DNA from: Anaeromassilibacillus sp. An250 | GTDB taxonomy: Bacteria > Bacillota > Clostridia > Oscillospirales > Acutalibacteraceae | Assembly (NCBI RefSeq): GCF_002159845.1 | Contig: NZ_NFJK01000001.1 | Location: forward strand, 1 to 64,000 | Length of the DNA stretch: 64,000 nt | Reading direction: 5' to 3' | Shown here: positions 1 through 8,202 of the stretch, one piece after another | Numbering within the stretch: position 1 is the stretch's first letter | How the letters are laid out: every line of letters starts with the position of its first letter | The notes under the pieces: generated by a model | What the model was told of the DNA's origin: nothing | Seen by the model: only the letters and a program-made list of their open reading frames with translations | The model's database searches: none | Translations under genes and position numbers: made by a program

Positions 1-141
1 TCTTTCACTAATAGGAGAAATCCGGGATGCAAAACGGAACCATTTTTGAAAAATCGCAAAATATTTTTTTAAAAGAGTCCTGCAAACAAAAGTCAATAGA
101 TGAAATAAAAAAAGTCCCGCAAATTTTGCGAGGCTAAAAAA

Positions 142-1529
142 GGTACAACAAACCAGACCGGAGAGAAAGCATCTCGCCAGCCGGAAAGAAATTCGGTTGT
201 TAAAGATTACGATTGCTTAGCAGGTTCTGTATCAAAGGCCTCCAGGCATTCTTTCACGCGGGCGTAGTAGATGCGCAGGAACTTGTTCTGAGCGGCAGTC
301 ATGTAGACAAAGTAGGGCTTGCCCTCTGCGCGTTTCTTATCAAGGAACTGGTACACCGGCTCATCCGCTGGAGACTTTTTCAGGTATGTGCAGATGATTT
401 GGTAGAGTGTTTTACGCAAATGTGGTGAGCCTCGCTTTGTGGTGGGAACGCTCTTTGCGCTGTGCTTGCCGGATTCATCCACGCCGGGATCAACACCTGC
501 AAAGCCCACGATGGAGCTGCGGCGCGGGAAACGGCGCACATCTCCAATTTCGGCCATAAGCTGCGCGGCAGTTATTTTCCCAACGCCGTACATGGCGCAC
601 ACGGTTTCGTATTCTGGAAGTTGGGATGCAAGCCGCGTCATTTCCGCCCGCAGAGTGGCCAGCGTGGTCTTTCCCGCCAGAAGTTGTTGAGCAGCCGTGA
701 CAATGAGCAGCTTTGTGTTCTCGTTTTTCGGCAGTGTCGTAAAATGGCCACAGCTTCCGGCGTAAATGTCCAGCGCCTTCTCTGCACTGAAATGGTATCC
801 CTTGCGTTTGCACCACTTCTGGTAACGTTCTGTAAACGCCTTTTCGCTGGCACGGCAGATGCAATCGCAATGCCAGAAGGTCATGACAAAATCCACCCAT
901 TTCTGGTGGCCGTCAGCACGCTCTGGGCTGGAGAAAAGCTCGTTTACACCGGGAAAGGTCTTGTCGGTCAGCGAAATGAGATTGTTTTGCAGCGACACCA
1001 CTGTTTTCATGTAGAGATTGTATTGGCGGCTGCACAGCTTCAGTTGTTGTCTAATCGTATCCATGGGAGTATATTCCCGCAGATCCACCCAGTTGTCAAG
1101 GCCATACTTTGCAATCTTCAGAGCGTCAGCCTTGTCGGTCTTGACCTTGCGGATGGAGCCGCCGCCGCTCTGCTTGATGAGCAGCGGATTCAGGACGCAG
1201 ACGTAGATCCCGTACTCATGTAGTGCTGCCGCTACCGGTTCGTGGTAACGGCCTGTGGATTCCATGATGACGCGGGTATCTTCGCCCAATGCGACGATGG
1301 CGCCAGCCATCTGCTCCAAACCAACTTCGGTATGGAGAAATTCCTGTGGCAGAAATGCCACTTCACCCATTGGCCGCAGGGCAGCCACCGTGCTTTTCCC
1401 TTTGGAAATGTCGATCCCTACTGCGTTCATTTTGCTCCTCCTTCTGATTGGATATGGCTTTCCGCCGTTTACTCATCGCCTGTTCAATCTCCTGGGTGAC
1501 GCGAACGCACCGCAAATCGGTGGTACAAC
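142..1529 (-). mobile_element. IS110-family insertion sequence (ends tentative)
   Basis: The body is defined by one IS110-type transposase gene. The 8-base string ggtacaac occurs once on each side of that gene, at 142-149 and 1522-1529, which gives an element of about 1.38 kb, a normal size for this family. IS110 elements lack terminal inverted repeats and recombine at a short core, so a short flanking repeat is what would be expected, but 8 bases can also match by chance. The non-coding stretch upstream of the gene (1431-1522) is where a bridge RNA would be expected in the IS110 subgroup; I cannot verify its fold. The boundaries are inference. Confidence 0.45.
207..1430 (-). CDS. IS110-family transposase
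   Basis: RNA-guided-type DEDD transposase/recombinase that moves its own IS element. The N-terminal RuvC-like domain shows Asp7 (GIDIS), Glu57 (MESTGRY) and the Asp99/Asp102 pair (KTDKADA). The C-terminal transposase_20 domain (about residues 270-400) carries GVGKITAAQLMAEIG and the serine-containing KRGSPHLRK segment typical of the family. Length (407 aa) is full for IS110. No frameshift is seen, so the protein is probably intact. It lies convergent to nothing and is separated by about 280 bases from the next gene, on the opposite strand. It most likely inserted into an older mobile element. Confidence 0.93.
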   Translation of the reverse strand: MNAVGIDISKGKSTVAALRPMGEVAFLPQEFLHTEVGLEQMAGAIVALGEDTRVIMESTGRYHEPVAAALHEYGIYVCVLNPLLIKQSGGGSIRKVKTDKADALKIAKYGLDNWVDLREYTPMDTIRQQLKLCSRQYNLYMKTVVSLQNNLISLTDKTFPGVNELFSSPERADGHQKWVDFVMTFWHCDCICRASEKAFTERYQKWCKRKGYHFSAEKALDIYAGSCGHFTTLPKNENTKLLIVTAAQQLLAGKTTLATLRAEMTRLASQLPEYETVCAMYGVGKITAAQLMAEIGDVRRFPRRSSIVGFAGVDPGVDESGKHSAKSVPTTKRGSPHLRKTLYQIICTYLKKSPADEPVYQFLDKKRAEGKPYFVYMTAAQNKFLRIYYARVKECLEAFDTEPAKQS

Positions 1530-1713
1530 CTGCGCAAATCGAATGCTGCGAATGAGAGAGGCGGCTGACGGACTCATTTACGGGCGTGTCGGCCCAAGGT
1601 GAGCTATGTCAGGCAATTTGCTCTCCCATTCTAACAGCTTCGGCTTTGAGATGGAAAAAGACGCGGCTGGCTGCCGCGCCTTGAACCGTAACTTTATTGT
1701 AGGAGGTGGGGTC

Positions 1714-2154
1714 ATGGCGTATCTGTCTGATGACGAGCTTCTGGATACCGAGGGTGGCTTCACCGGATGGGACGATGGGACAGGCGCAGGGGCGGAAGAA
1801 ACGCTGGAACAGGCGCTTGCGGAAGAACGTCTGGCCGAGCTGGAAAATGAGCTGGAGCAGGACGAGCATCCCGTCGATTATGATGCCGAACTGGAAACCG
1901 AGGAAGAAGAAGCCGCCCCGGTCAGCGAAAAGCGACTGAAACGGGAGCTGCGGGCCGAGGCCATACGGCGGCTGGAGGAAGCCGCACGCACCGAAAAGGA
2001 TTTCCGGGCCGTGGTGGAGGAATGGAACAAGCTGGACCGGAACCGGGAGCGCCGGGAACGGGACCACGAAAACCTCCGTGGGGATGTGCCGCTGGAATAT
2101 CAGGCGGTGCCGGAACCGAAACTCATTCCCCGCTGGATGAACAACCCCGCATAA
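1714..2154 (+). CDS. Acidic hypothetical protein of a mobile element
   Basis: A 146-residue, strongly acidic protein. The start at 1714 follows aggaggtgggg at good spacing, so the longer reading from 1606 is unlikely. Residues 20-75 are dominated by Glu/Asp; residues 80-125 are charged and probably helical (RLEEAARTEKDF, EWNKLDRNRERRERDHE), ending in a Pro-rich tail (IPRWMNNPA). I recognise no catalytic motif. It overlaps the ParB gene tail-to-tail by 32 bases, which suggests both belong to the same element backbone. Function unknown. Confidence 0.7.
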   Translation: MAYLSDDELLDTEGGFTGWDDGTGAGAEETLEQALAEERLAELENELEQDEHPVDYDAELETEEEEAAPVSEKRLKRELRAEAIRRLEEAARTEKDFRAVVEEWNKLDRNRERRERDHENLRGDVPLEYQAVPEPKLIPRWMNNPA

Positions 2155-3343
2155 TGCCGTCGATCACATCCCCGTTGAGCAGCTTCTTTTCGTCCAGCTC
2201 CCGCATACGCTTTGCCTGCGCCTGCGAAGGCGAGGACTGCTGGCTGTCGATGGCGACGGCGATATAGTTCTGGTTTTTCTTGCCGATGTAGGAAAGCTCC
2301 ACCGCCGTAGTGAAGCCCAGCTTTTTCTCGTCCATCAGCTTCATCAGGTCGGGGACCAGCTCATTCAGCCGGATATACCGCTGCACCTGCTTGACGGCCA
2401 TCTTGTTCCGCTCGGCCACGATCTCGTTGGAGCGTTTTCCTGCGTCCTTCGGGTCAATCTGTCCCGAAGTGCGTGAGCCCTGGTGCTTGATGGCCTCAAG
2501 CTGCATTTTCAGAGCTTTGGCCCGCTCGCTGGGGAGAATTTCTTCACGCTGGTTCAGATTGTCCTCAACCATCTGCGTGATGGCTTCATCGTCCGTCAGG
2601 TTGCGGACGATACAGGGCATATCCGCATATCCGGCAAGCTCGCTGGCCTTCTGGCGGCGGTGGCCGGACACGATTTCATAGCCGCCATCCTCACGGGGAC
2701 GGACGATAGCAGGCTGGGTAACGCCCTTGTCCTTGACGCTGGACACCATAGCCCGCATTTCTTCATCGTCCCGGACCTCAAAGGGATGGTTTTTGAAGGC
2801 GTGGAGCTCGTTCAGCTTGATATATACGATCTGTTCCTCGCCACGGCGGGGAGCCTCCTTCGGTCCCTCGGGTTCCTTCGGAGCGGGAGCGGCCTGCACC
2901 GTGGGAGCCGCTTTTTTCTCCGGTTTCTCTTTGGGTGCCTTTTCCTGCTTTTTCTGTGCGGGGGCTTTGGGCTTCGGAGCGGCGGTCTTGTCCTTATCCT
3001 CTTTCGGGGGACGGCCCCGGCGCTTCGGCTGCTCGGGCTCTTTGGGCTTTTCCTGTTTTCCTTCGGACTTTTTCGGAGCCTCCGGCTGCTTTTCCGGTTT
3101 CTCCGTTTTTGCCGGGGCAGGCTTTTCCCCGCCGGAAGCTGCCGCCCGTTCCTCGGCTTTCTTTCCTTTCATAATTTCAGCGAAGTCATAGACGGACACC
3201 TGCGGGCTCTTTGCCTGCTGTTCCGTCTTTTTTTCGGCCTCCGGGGGAGTAGGCGTTTTCTCCTGCTCGGGCGGAGTTTCCTTGCCCGGCCCGGTATCCG
3301 TTACCGGCTGCTCCGGCATTTTCGTGGTTTTATCATCTGCCAT
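2123..3343 (-). CDS. ParB/RepB/Spo0J-family partition protein, orphan
   Basis: DNA-binding CTPase-type partition protein used for stable maintenance of plasmids and conjugative elements. Roughly the first 145 residues are low-complexity Pro/Lys/Glu (many EKP, APAP and PEKKA runs), an unusually long tail. The ParB N domain follows, with the box IVSGHRRQKASELAG and the segment MVEDNLNQREEILPSERAKA. A KorB-like helix-turn-helix region (NEIVAERNKMAVKQVQRYIRL) completes the core. The ATG at 3343 has aggaggt 9 bases upstream, while the ATG at 3349 sits only 3 bases from it, so 3343 is chosen. No ParA gene is next to it; the upstream 1.2 kb is decayed. It is probably a remnant of an integrative element. 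Confidence 0.9.
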   Translation of the reverse strand: MADDKTTKMPEQPVTDTGPGKETPPEQEKTPTPPEAEKKTEQQAKSPQVSVYDFAEIMKGKKAEERAAASGGEKPAPAKTEKPEKQPEAPKKSEGKQEKPKEPEQPKRRGRPPKEDKDKTAAPKPKAPAQKKQEKAPKEKPEKKAAPTVQAAPAPKEPEGPKEAPRRGEEQIVYIKLNELHAFKNHPFEVRDDEEMRAMVSSVKDKGVTQPAIVRPREDGGYEIVSGHRRQKASELAGYADMPCIVRNLTDDEAITQMVEDNLNQREEILPSERAKALKMQLEAIKHQGSRTSGQIDPKDAGKRSNEIVAERNKMAVKQVQRYIRLNELVPDLMKLMDEKKLGFTTAVELSYIGKKNQNYIAVAIDSQQSSPSQAQAKRMRELDEKKLLNGDVIDGIMRGCSSSGE

Positions 3344-3435
3344 AAGCATTTACCTCCTGTTTTTGGGCGTAAAAAAAGGACTCAACTTTTCAGTCAAGCC
3401 CCGTGGGAAGTTCCTCCTTTCTCCGCCAAGATACA

Positions 3436-3470
3436 AAAATACCGCCCGTAGTCTCGTTTGGGCGGGATTT
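3436..3470. terminator. Probable bidirectional intrinsic terminator
   Basis: Stem ccgccc (3442-3447) pairs with gggcgg (3460-3465), with an A-run before and a T-rich run after, so it can act on either strand. It lies upstream of parB and may have closed a gene that is now lost. Confidence 0.5.
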
Positions 3471-4533
3471 TGTGTAAGATTGGCAGTCGATTATTAGGCT
3501 TTCTGTTATGTCCCCTTTATACACGTCGTTGTAAGAATCAAAATTTTGCAAGAAAAGTTAAACAACAAGGAGTGGTGGCAAGATATTGGGTTGAAGGTTT
3601 TTAAGGTTTGTTGTCGGGTGTCGTTGCCGATTTCCTTTGCTCGGCCTAATTTATAAAGATATTCTATGGAGAAGGCGCAACAGCAAGAAAACAAACAGAA
3701 CAAAACATAAAATTTATCGTGTTATGGGAGTTGCCCAGTAGAAAACATGTGAAGAGTGTTTTAGGTGGCTCATTAAGCGGAATAACCATGAACACTTTAA
3801 AGAACGGCTGGAACGCAAGGGCATTCGGAAGGAATTGGTTGAAGAAAAAACCAGAGAATGCTATGATATATAATATCATGTTCCTGTTCATAGAAGGAGA
3901 TTACTATAATCGGGAAAAGCAAGTCGATCAGAAAATTACAGACATCGATTGCGGTGTTTCTTTGGACGATGGAAACAATAACGAAAGCTTAAACACGCGG
4001 AAGCAAGAAACTTAGCAATTGACGATATGTTCCTGAAATTTTGCGTAGACAAGACAGAAGGGGTGATTGCCGTCAGAAAATAGCGATATTAGTTAGGAAT
4101 TGCCTAGTTGGCCGAATTATGGCTGATGATGCCAAATAGATAAATGGTCAAAGATAACAAGAAGTTAAAGTTTTAAATAACTTTGTGGGGGAGAAATTAG
4201 AATGGTTTCAAGCACAGCTCTTCATGTTAGTGCTACCAACAAATGAAGACATTGTTCGAGATGACTATACTAGTTAATGCATCGATGAAATTGCTTTAGC
4301 AATCTAGAATTTTGAATGGACTTATGGTAATATTGATATGTACTTTTAGTTGTTTTATTTAGGTGGAAGACAAATACTAATCAAAACATAATAGTGTAGA
4401 CAGTAGTTCTATAAAGTGTGAATATTGACAATTATATTTAGATGTATAGGTAAGAACAAACGCGTACACATTTTCTATATATTTCAAATCGATTTGGATA
4501 TTGTTAACATTGGATGCACGAGGAGTAATATTT
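3471..4533. other. Gene-poor, decayed interval between parB and the TIR operon
   Basis: About 1.06 kb without an intact gene. The open frame at 3719-4015 has no ribosome binding site and no recognisable content. A different frame near 3786-3866 reads HFKERLERKGIRKELVEEKT before a stop, and a third frame at 4092-4349 is protein-like but carries several stops. The interval looks like worn-out coding DNA of the mobile element, and the final 150 bases are AT-rich and probably hold the promoter of the operon starting at 4534. Confidence 0.5.
4092..4349 (+). pseudogene. Decayed coding remnant, unidentified
   Basis: One frame reads as plausible protein (for example NFVGEKLEWFQAQLFMLVLP and NEDIVRDDYTS) but is broken by TAG and TAA codons at several points. 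I do not recognise the parent gene. It supports the view that the insertion point of the TIR operon is an eroded part of the element. Confidence 0.3.
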
Positions 4534-4845
4534 ATGAATAATTATTTTATTGATCTTTTAGAGAAAATAAAGACCGAGCAAATGAGCAATGATATTTTCT
4601 CCCCTGACATACGCTATTGGGAATCTGCTAGATCATGGGCGAGTCGTTATAGCAATAACGACTCAATATCTGATGAGTGTGTATTGGATTTGTTATATTT
4701 TTTCTATACCCATGAGAATTTAGATTTTTATGATAATGTACAGTTCGATAAAATAGCGAAATCGCTTTATATGCAATACGGCATTGGTAAGGGAGACCTA
4801 CTAAAAATGTTTTCTGATTTCCGTAAATTGGTATATGAAGTGTAA
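4534..4845 (+). CDS. Small hypothetical protein, first gene of the nucleotide/TIR operon
   Basis: 103 residues, mixed charge, likely helical, with no signal peptide or membrane segment. Visible segments include ILFSPD-like and SARSWASRYSNN near the middle and a C-terminal FDKIAKSLYMQYGIGKGDLL stretch that could be a small helical bundle. The ATG at 4534 has gaggag 8 bases upstream; a TTG at 4501 lacks such a site. Only 21 bases separate it from the kinase-like gene that follows, so it is very likely co-transcribed. AT-rich like the rest of the operon. I recognise no family. A role as sensor, inhibitor or antitoxin-like partner is possible but is only inference from its position. Confidence 0.75.
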   Translation: MNNYFIDLLEKIKTEQMSNDIFSPDIRYWESARSWASRYSNNDSISDECVLDLLYFFYTHENLDFYDNVQFDKIAKSLYMQYGIGKGDLLKMFSDFRKLVYEV

Positions 4846-4866
4846 TCTGTATACTGGGAGAAAGTC

Positions 4867-5430
4867 ATGAAAACGCCATATATTCGTCTTAATGAAAAAG
4901 TCGTGGTAATTATTAATGGAAAAGGTGGAGCTGGAAAAGATACTGTCTGCGATATTACTGCAAACTTTTTTAAATCAGAAACCGTTTCAGCCATTACCCC
5001 TATTAAAAAAATTGCACGAGAATTTGGCTGGAATGGAGAGAAAGATAAAAAATCCAGGAAATTTTTGTCCGATTTAAAACGTGCATTTATAAATTATAAT
5101 GGTCTTCCCAACAAATATTTAGAAGAAGAGTATTATAAATTTATGGAAAGTGACATAGATATTCTGTTTGTTCATATACGTGAAAATGATCAGATAGATG
5201 ATTTTAAGAGAAGAGTGAAGTCTAAATGTATAACTCTTTTAATTAGGACAAAAGTAAACAACCAATCTGAAATACAATATGGTAATTACTCTGATGACAA
5301 TGTTGAGGATTATAACTACGATTATTACTATTTAAATAATCAACCACTTGAAAACTTGTCTTCAGATTTTTTACATTTTATTATGGGAGTTTTTAAAAAA
5401 GAAGGGGTGTTGTGTTGTGAAAATGCCTAA
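4867..5430 (+). CDS. P-loop (deoxy)nucleoside monophosphate kinase-like protein
   Basis: A 187-residue P-loop protein. The Walker A motif GKGGAGKDT is at residues 18-26; the Asp after the Lys (GKDT) is common in adenylate-kinase-like and phage dNMP kinase-like proteins. Downstream are a charged helix with KKIAREFGWNGEKDKKS, a DIDILFVHIRE strand near residue 100 that could be Walker B-like, and a Tyr/Asp/Asn-rich segment at 140-160. No lid motif can be assigned with confidence. Start 4867 has gggaga upstream. Its 3' end overlaps the deoxyribosyltransferase-like gene by 14 bases. The neighbours suggest it makes nucleoside diphosphates from monophosphates supplied by the downstream deoxynucleoside kinase; this is inference. 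Confidence 0.75.
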   Translation: MKTPYIRLNEKVVVIINGKGGAGKDTVCDITANFFKSETVSAITPIKKIAREFGWNGEKDKKSRKFLSDLKRAFINYNGLPNKYLEEEYYKFMESDIDILFVHIRENDQIDDFKRRVKSKCITLLIRTKVNNQSEIQYGNYSDDNVEDYNYDYYYLNNQPLENLSSDFLHFIMGVFKKEGVLCCENA

Positions 5431-5914
5431 GATTTACCTTGGTGGACCTATGTTTACATATGCTGATGTGATGAATAACTTACGTTTAGCCCAAAAACTA
5501 AGAGAACACGGCTTTCAAGTATATTGTCCAAATGAAAACGATTCTATAAATGATAAAACAAGAACCGATATAACTTCTGAAAAAATTCATTTAGCTGATA
5601 TAACTGAGCTCGAGAGTTCGAATATATTTGTCTGTCAAATTGCTGAAGATTCTGGTACGATGTGGGAAGCTGGATACATGAACTGTTTGTCGAAAAAAGT
5701 GGACAAACAGTTTTATTGGGGTTGCATTGGCCTAGCCACTGATATTCGTTTGCAAACTCCACCAGATGTTAGTAAACCTGGTATTGATAATCAAACAATG
5801 TACCTGAATCAATTTGTCGTCGGAGGTCTCAAATTATCCTTGGGTGTATATACCGATGAGGACAAGCTTATAGAAAAATTGGTTGAAGTTCGAGGTGAGC
5901 GATGTGCAAAATAA
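5417..5914 (+). CDS. Nucleoside 2-deoxyribosyltransferase-like protein
   Basis: Member of the NDT family, which swaps or hydrolyses the base of deoxynucleosides or deoxynucleotides. The N-terminal IYLGGPMF motif and the catalytic segment DSGTMWEAGYM (nucleophilic Glu near residue 84) are intact, and the C-terminal half keeps the family pattern ATDIRLQ ... YLNQFVVGGLKLSLG. Length 165 aa is normal. The GTG at 5417 is preferred because gaagggg lies 9 bases before it; an ATG at 5423 is the alternative. It overlaps both neighbours (14 and 11 bases), indicating translational coupling. NDT-like proteins share their fold with TIR domains and recur in predicted nucleotide-based conflict systems. Substrate here is unknown: it may produce a signal nucleotide or destroy one. 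Confidence 0.85.
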   Translation: MKMPKIYLGGPMFTYADVMNNLRLAQKLREHGFQVYCPNENDSINDKTRTDITSEKIHLADITELESSNIFVCQIAEDSGTMWEAGYMNCLSKKVDKQFYWGCIGLATDIRLQTPPDVSKPGIDNQTMYLNQFVVGGLKLSLGVYTDEDKLIEKLVEVRGERCAK

Positions 5915-6518
5915 AGCATTTCGCATAGCAATTGTTGGCGGTATAGCAGTCGGAAAAAGCACTATACTAAAAGATTTGTCGAAAAATTTAGATAACTGTC
6001 TTTCGATTGAAGAAGATGTGAGTCAGAATATCTTTTTGCCTGACTTTTACGAAGATATGAAAAAATGGGCCTTTCATAGTAGAATTTCGACAATGGCAAT
6101 GATTGCCAACAATTATTTAAATATACAGAATAATCTAGAGGCAAAAGTTGTATTAATGGATCGTTGTTTAGATGAATTGATTACTTTTGCACAGCTTCAC
6201 TATGATAAAGGAAATATGTCGGACAAAGAATTTGATGTTTACAAAATGCTTTATAATAGTATTGTAAAGTTTGCTCCGCCTATTGATCTTTTCCTTTATG
6301 TGAACTGTTCTCCCGAAAACTCTATGGAGCGCATTAAGAAACGCAATCGTTCATTTGAGCAAGATATTACGATAGAGTATATTAAAAAACTTAACGGTTA
6401 CTACGATCGATGGATAATGTCTTTGAATCCGCAAAAAGTGGTTTCATTAAATACAGATTCAATTATTTCTTCTTCTGAAATTGCAAAAATTATTAAAAAT
6501 GCGATAAGCAGAAAATGA
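5904..6518 (+). CDS. Deoxynucleoside kinase (dNK/dCK-dGK family)
   Basis: Phosphorylates deoxynucleosides to dNMPs. The P-loop GGIAVGKST is at residues 12-20; the substrate-site Glu lies in IEEDVSQN (35-42); FYEDMKKWAFHSR (49-60) matches the helix of dNK enzymes; MDRCLDE (85-91) is the DR[S/C] motif; the lid is RIKKRNRSFEQ with several Arg. Length 204 aa is typical. A GTG start at 5904 with gaggtga 5 bases upstream is chosen. The gene overlaps the NDT-like gene by 11 bases and the TIR gene by 4 bases (ATGA). Phages often carry such kinases, and in a salvage-type module it would trap deoxynucleosides as nucleotides. Here it most likely feeds the other enzymes of the operon. Confidence 0.87.
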   Translation: MQNKAFRIAIVGGIAVGKSTILKDLSKNLDNCLSIEEDVSQNIFLPDFYEDMKKWAFHSRISTMAMIANNYLNIQNNLEAKVVLMDRCLDELITFAQLHYDKGNMSDKEFDVYKMLYNSIVKFAPPIDLFLYVNCSPENSMERIKKRNRSFEQDITIEYIKKLNGYYDRWIMSLNPQKVVSLNTDSIISSSEIAKIIKNAISRK

Positions 6519-8041
6519 AAAAAAATATTTTTCTAGATTTTTTAAGCCCGGATAATTGGAAGACTTATGCTACTGTACCGAAAGATCCGAATGCACTAAG
6601 GGATTATACCAGTAGGCTCATTTTACAACTAAGACAAAGTATAAATGCTGCGATCTTATTAACTTCCCAGTATTGTCTTTTGCCGCCAGCATTTATTGTT
6701 CAATCTAATATTGCATTTCAAGCAGTTTTTGAATGTTCACTCTATTTGGACGAACATCTAGTTTATCTCCCACTTAGAGAAATTAGCATTGATCAATACA
6801 TTGCGAAAAAGATATCAGAATATGAGCGAGTGAAAGATAATCACTTAGGGTTTTATAATGAGGATCATTGGGCTTTTTTAAGTAAATATCAGAATTTGCT
6901 CATTCACAGAAACTCCACAATGGGAATCACAATAGCTACACAGTGGATTGTTTTATCTGATAAATCTGCAATTTGGAAGCCGATTGTAGAAAGAGACCCC
7001 TGGGCTGCCGAACGGTTACGCCCGATTCCCATGTTACTTAAGGAACGCGGCGAATCTGTTACTTTGGAAGCGGTTCTGGCTGAATCTAAAAGCTCGTTTT
7101 TAGGATTATCGCGATTTGTAAACCAAGCCATACAGCATGAGTATCTTAAAGCGTACATTAGTGAGTATAATGCAAGTATATTGTCTAATGCACCTCCCAA
7201 ACCGCTTAATGAAAACTACTTAATCCCTATTGAATCGTGCTACTACGATTTTCGATTATTTTCAAACATATTAGATTTAATGGGCATTAAACATATTTTG
7301 TTGGACGCTTATCCTGAAACTATAGTTAATTTCATTCATGACGAAGAATATGATAGGCTCGTCGATATGTATTGGGAAATATGTAATCATTATCAAAGTA
7401 GTATCGATGTTTTGCATGTTTTTAAGGAACTAGTTGGTGCAGCTAAAACAAATCGAAGAAAAACATTTTTCATCTTTCCCTCAATAGTAAGCCGCTTTCA
7501 AAACACTAATTTTTTGAAAGAGCAGATTAATAGAGTCTTTGATACTTGGCAACACAAAAAAAGTCTTTTTACAAGCTATTCTTATGGAGGAATCGGTATG
7601 CTTACACCAAAGCAAAAAGTGTTTATTGTTCACGGGCATGATACCGAAAAGCGGAACCAAGTAGAGCTATTTATACGTAGAGTTGGATTAGAGCCTATCA
7701 TCCTTTGCAATGAACCCAGTAAAGGGAAAACAATTATTGATAAGTTTGAAGCTTATTCGGATGTTTCTTTTGCGATTATTCTTTATACCGCATGTGATGA
7801 AGGGCGTGAGAAGGGCAAAGTAGAACTTTCTGATAGAGCACGTCAAAATGTTGTTTTTGAACATGGCTTTTTCTGCGCAAAATTAGGGAGAGAAAATGTT
7901 GTTGCATTACATGAAGCCGGTGTAGAATTGCCCGGTGATCTTTCAGGAGTTGTATATGTTTCATTTGAATCCAATTGGAAAGATCAACTCAAAAAAGAAA
8001 TGGATGCCGCAGGAATAAAAGCCAACTGGTTACAGGGATAA
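6515..8041 (+). CDS. Large protein with C-terminal CAP12/Pycsar-type TIR domain, probable NADase effector
   Basis: 508 residues. The C-terminal part (about 366-505) is a TIR-like domain of the predicted nucleotide-binding class found in CBASS and Pycsar effectors: VFIVHGHDTEKR opens it, SDVSFAIILYTACDEG follows, and RARQNVVFEHGFF carries the probable catalytic Glu449. The closing VYVSFESNWKDQLKKEM is also typical. Family members cleave NAD+ after activation by a nucleotide signal. The first 360 residues match nothing I recognise: mostly helical at 1-210, a possible alpha/beta segment at 235-330, no transmembrane run. It is the last gene of a four-overlap operon, translated from an ATGA coupling site. 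A well-spaced internal ribosome binding site before Met362 could also give a free TIR domain. The pairing with three deoxynucleotide enzymes suggests activation by a nucleotide; this is inference. Confidence 0.87.
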   Translation: MKKNIFLDFLSPDNWKTYATVPKDPNALRDYTSRLILQLRQSINAAILLTSQYCLLPPAFIVQSNIAFQAVFECSLYLDEHLVYLPLREISIDQYIAKKISEYERVKDNHLGFYNEDHWAFLSKYQNLLIHRNSTMGITIATQWIVLSDKSAIWKPIVERDPWAAERLRPIPMLLKERGESVTLEAVLAESKSSFLGLSRFVNQAIQHEYLKAYISEYNASILSNAPPKPLNENYLIPIESCYYDFRLFSNILDLMGIKHILLDAYPETIVNFIHDEEYDRLVDMYWEICNHYQSSIDVLHVFKELVGAAKTNRRKTFFIFPSIVSRFQNTNFLKEQINRVFDTWQHKKSLFTSYSYGGIGMLTPKQKVFIVHGHDTEKRNQVELFIRRVGLEPIILCNEPSKGKTIIDKFEAYSDVSFAIILYTACDEGREKGKVELSDRARQNVVFEHGFFCAKLGRENVVALHEAGVELPGDLSGVVYVSFESNWKDQLKKEMDAAGIKANWLQG

Positions 8042-8202
8042 CAAAAGAAGATACTGGAAAAGTCATACAGAATATCATATATTCCACAAGACATGCTCTA
8101 GATTACTAAAACGAACTCTGGGATTCGGTATGAACCAGATTTTACGTATTGAACCATATCTCCAATGCCCGGTTGCGGGGGTATGTAACCGATAGGTTCA
8201 GG

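Noticed and set aside
462-1223. 253-codon plus-strand frame opposite the IS110 transposase
   Set aside because: Antisense shadow without ribosome site.
3719-4015. 98-codon plus-strand frame in the decayed interval
   Set aside because: No ribosome site; another frame of the same DNA looks more protein-like but is broken.
4534-8041. Thoeris, CBASS or Pycsar system
   Set aside because: There is a TIR domain, but no ThsA-like protein, no CD-NTase and no cyclase in the operon.
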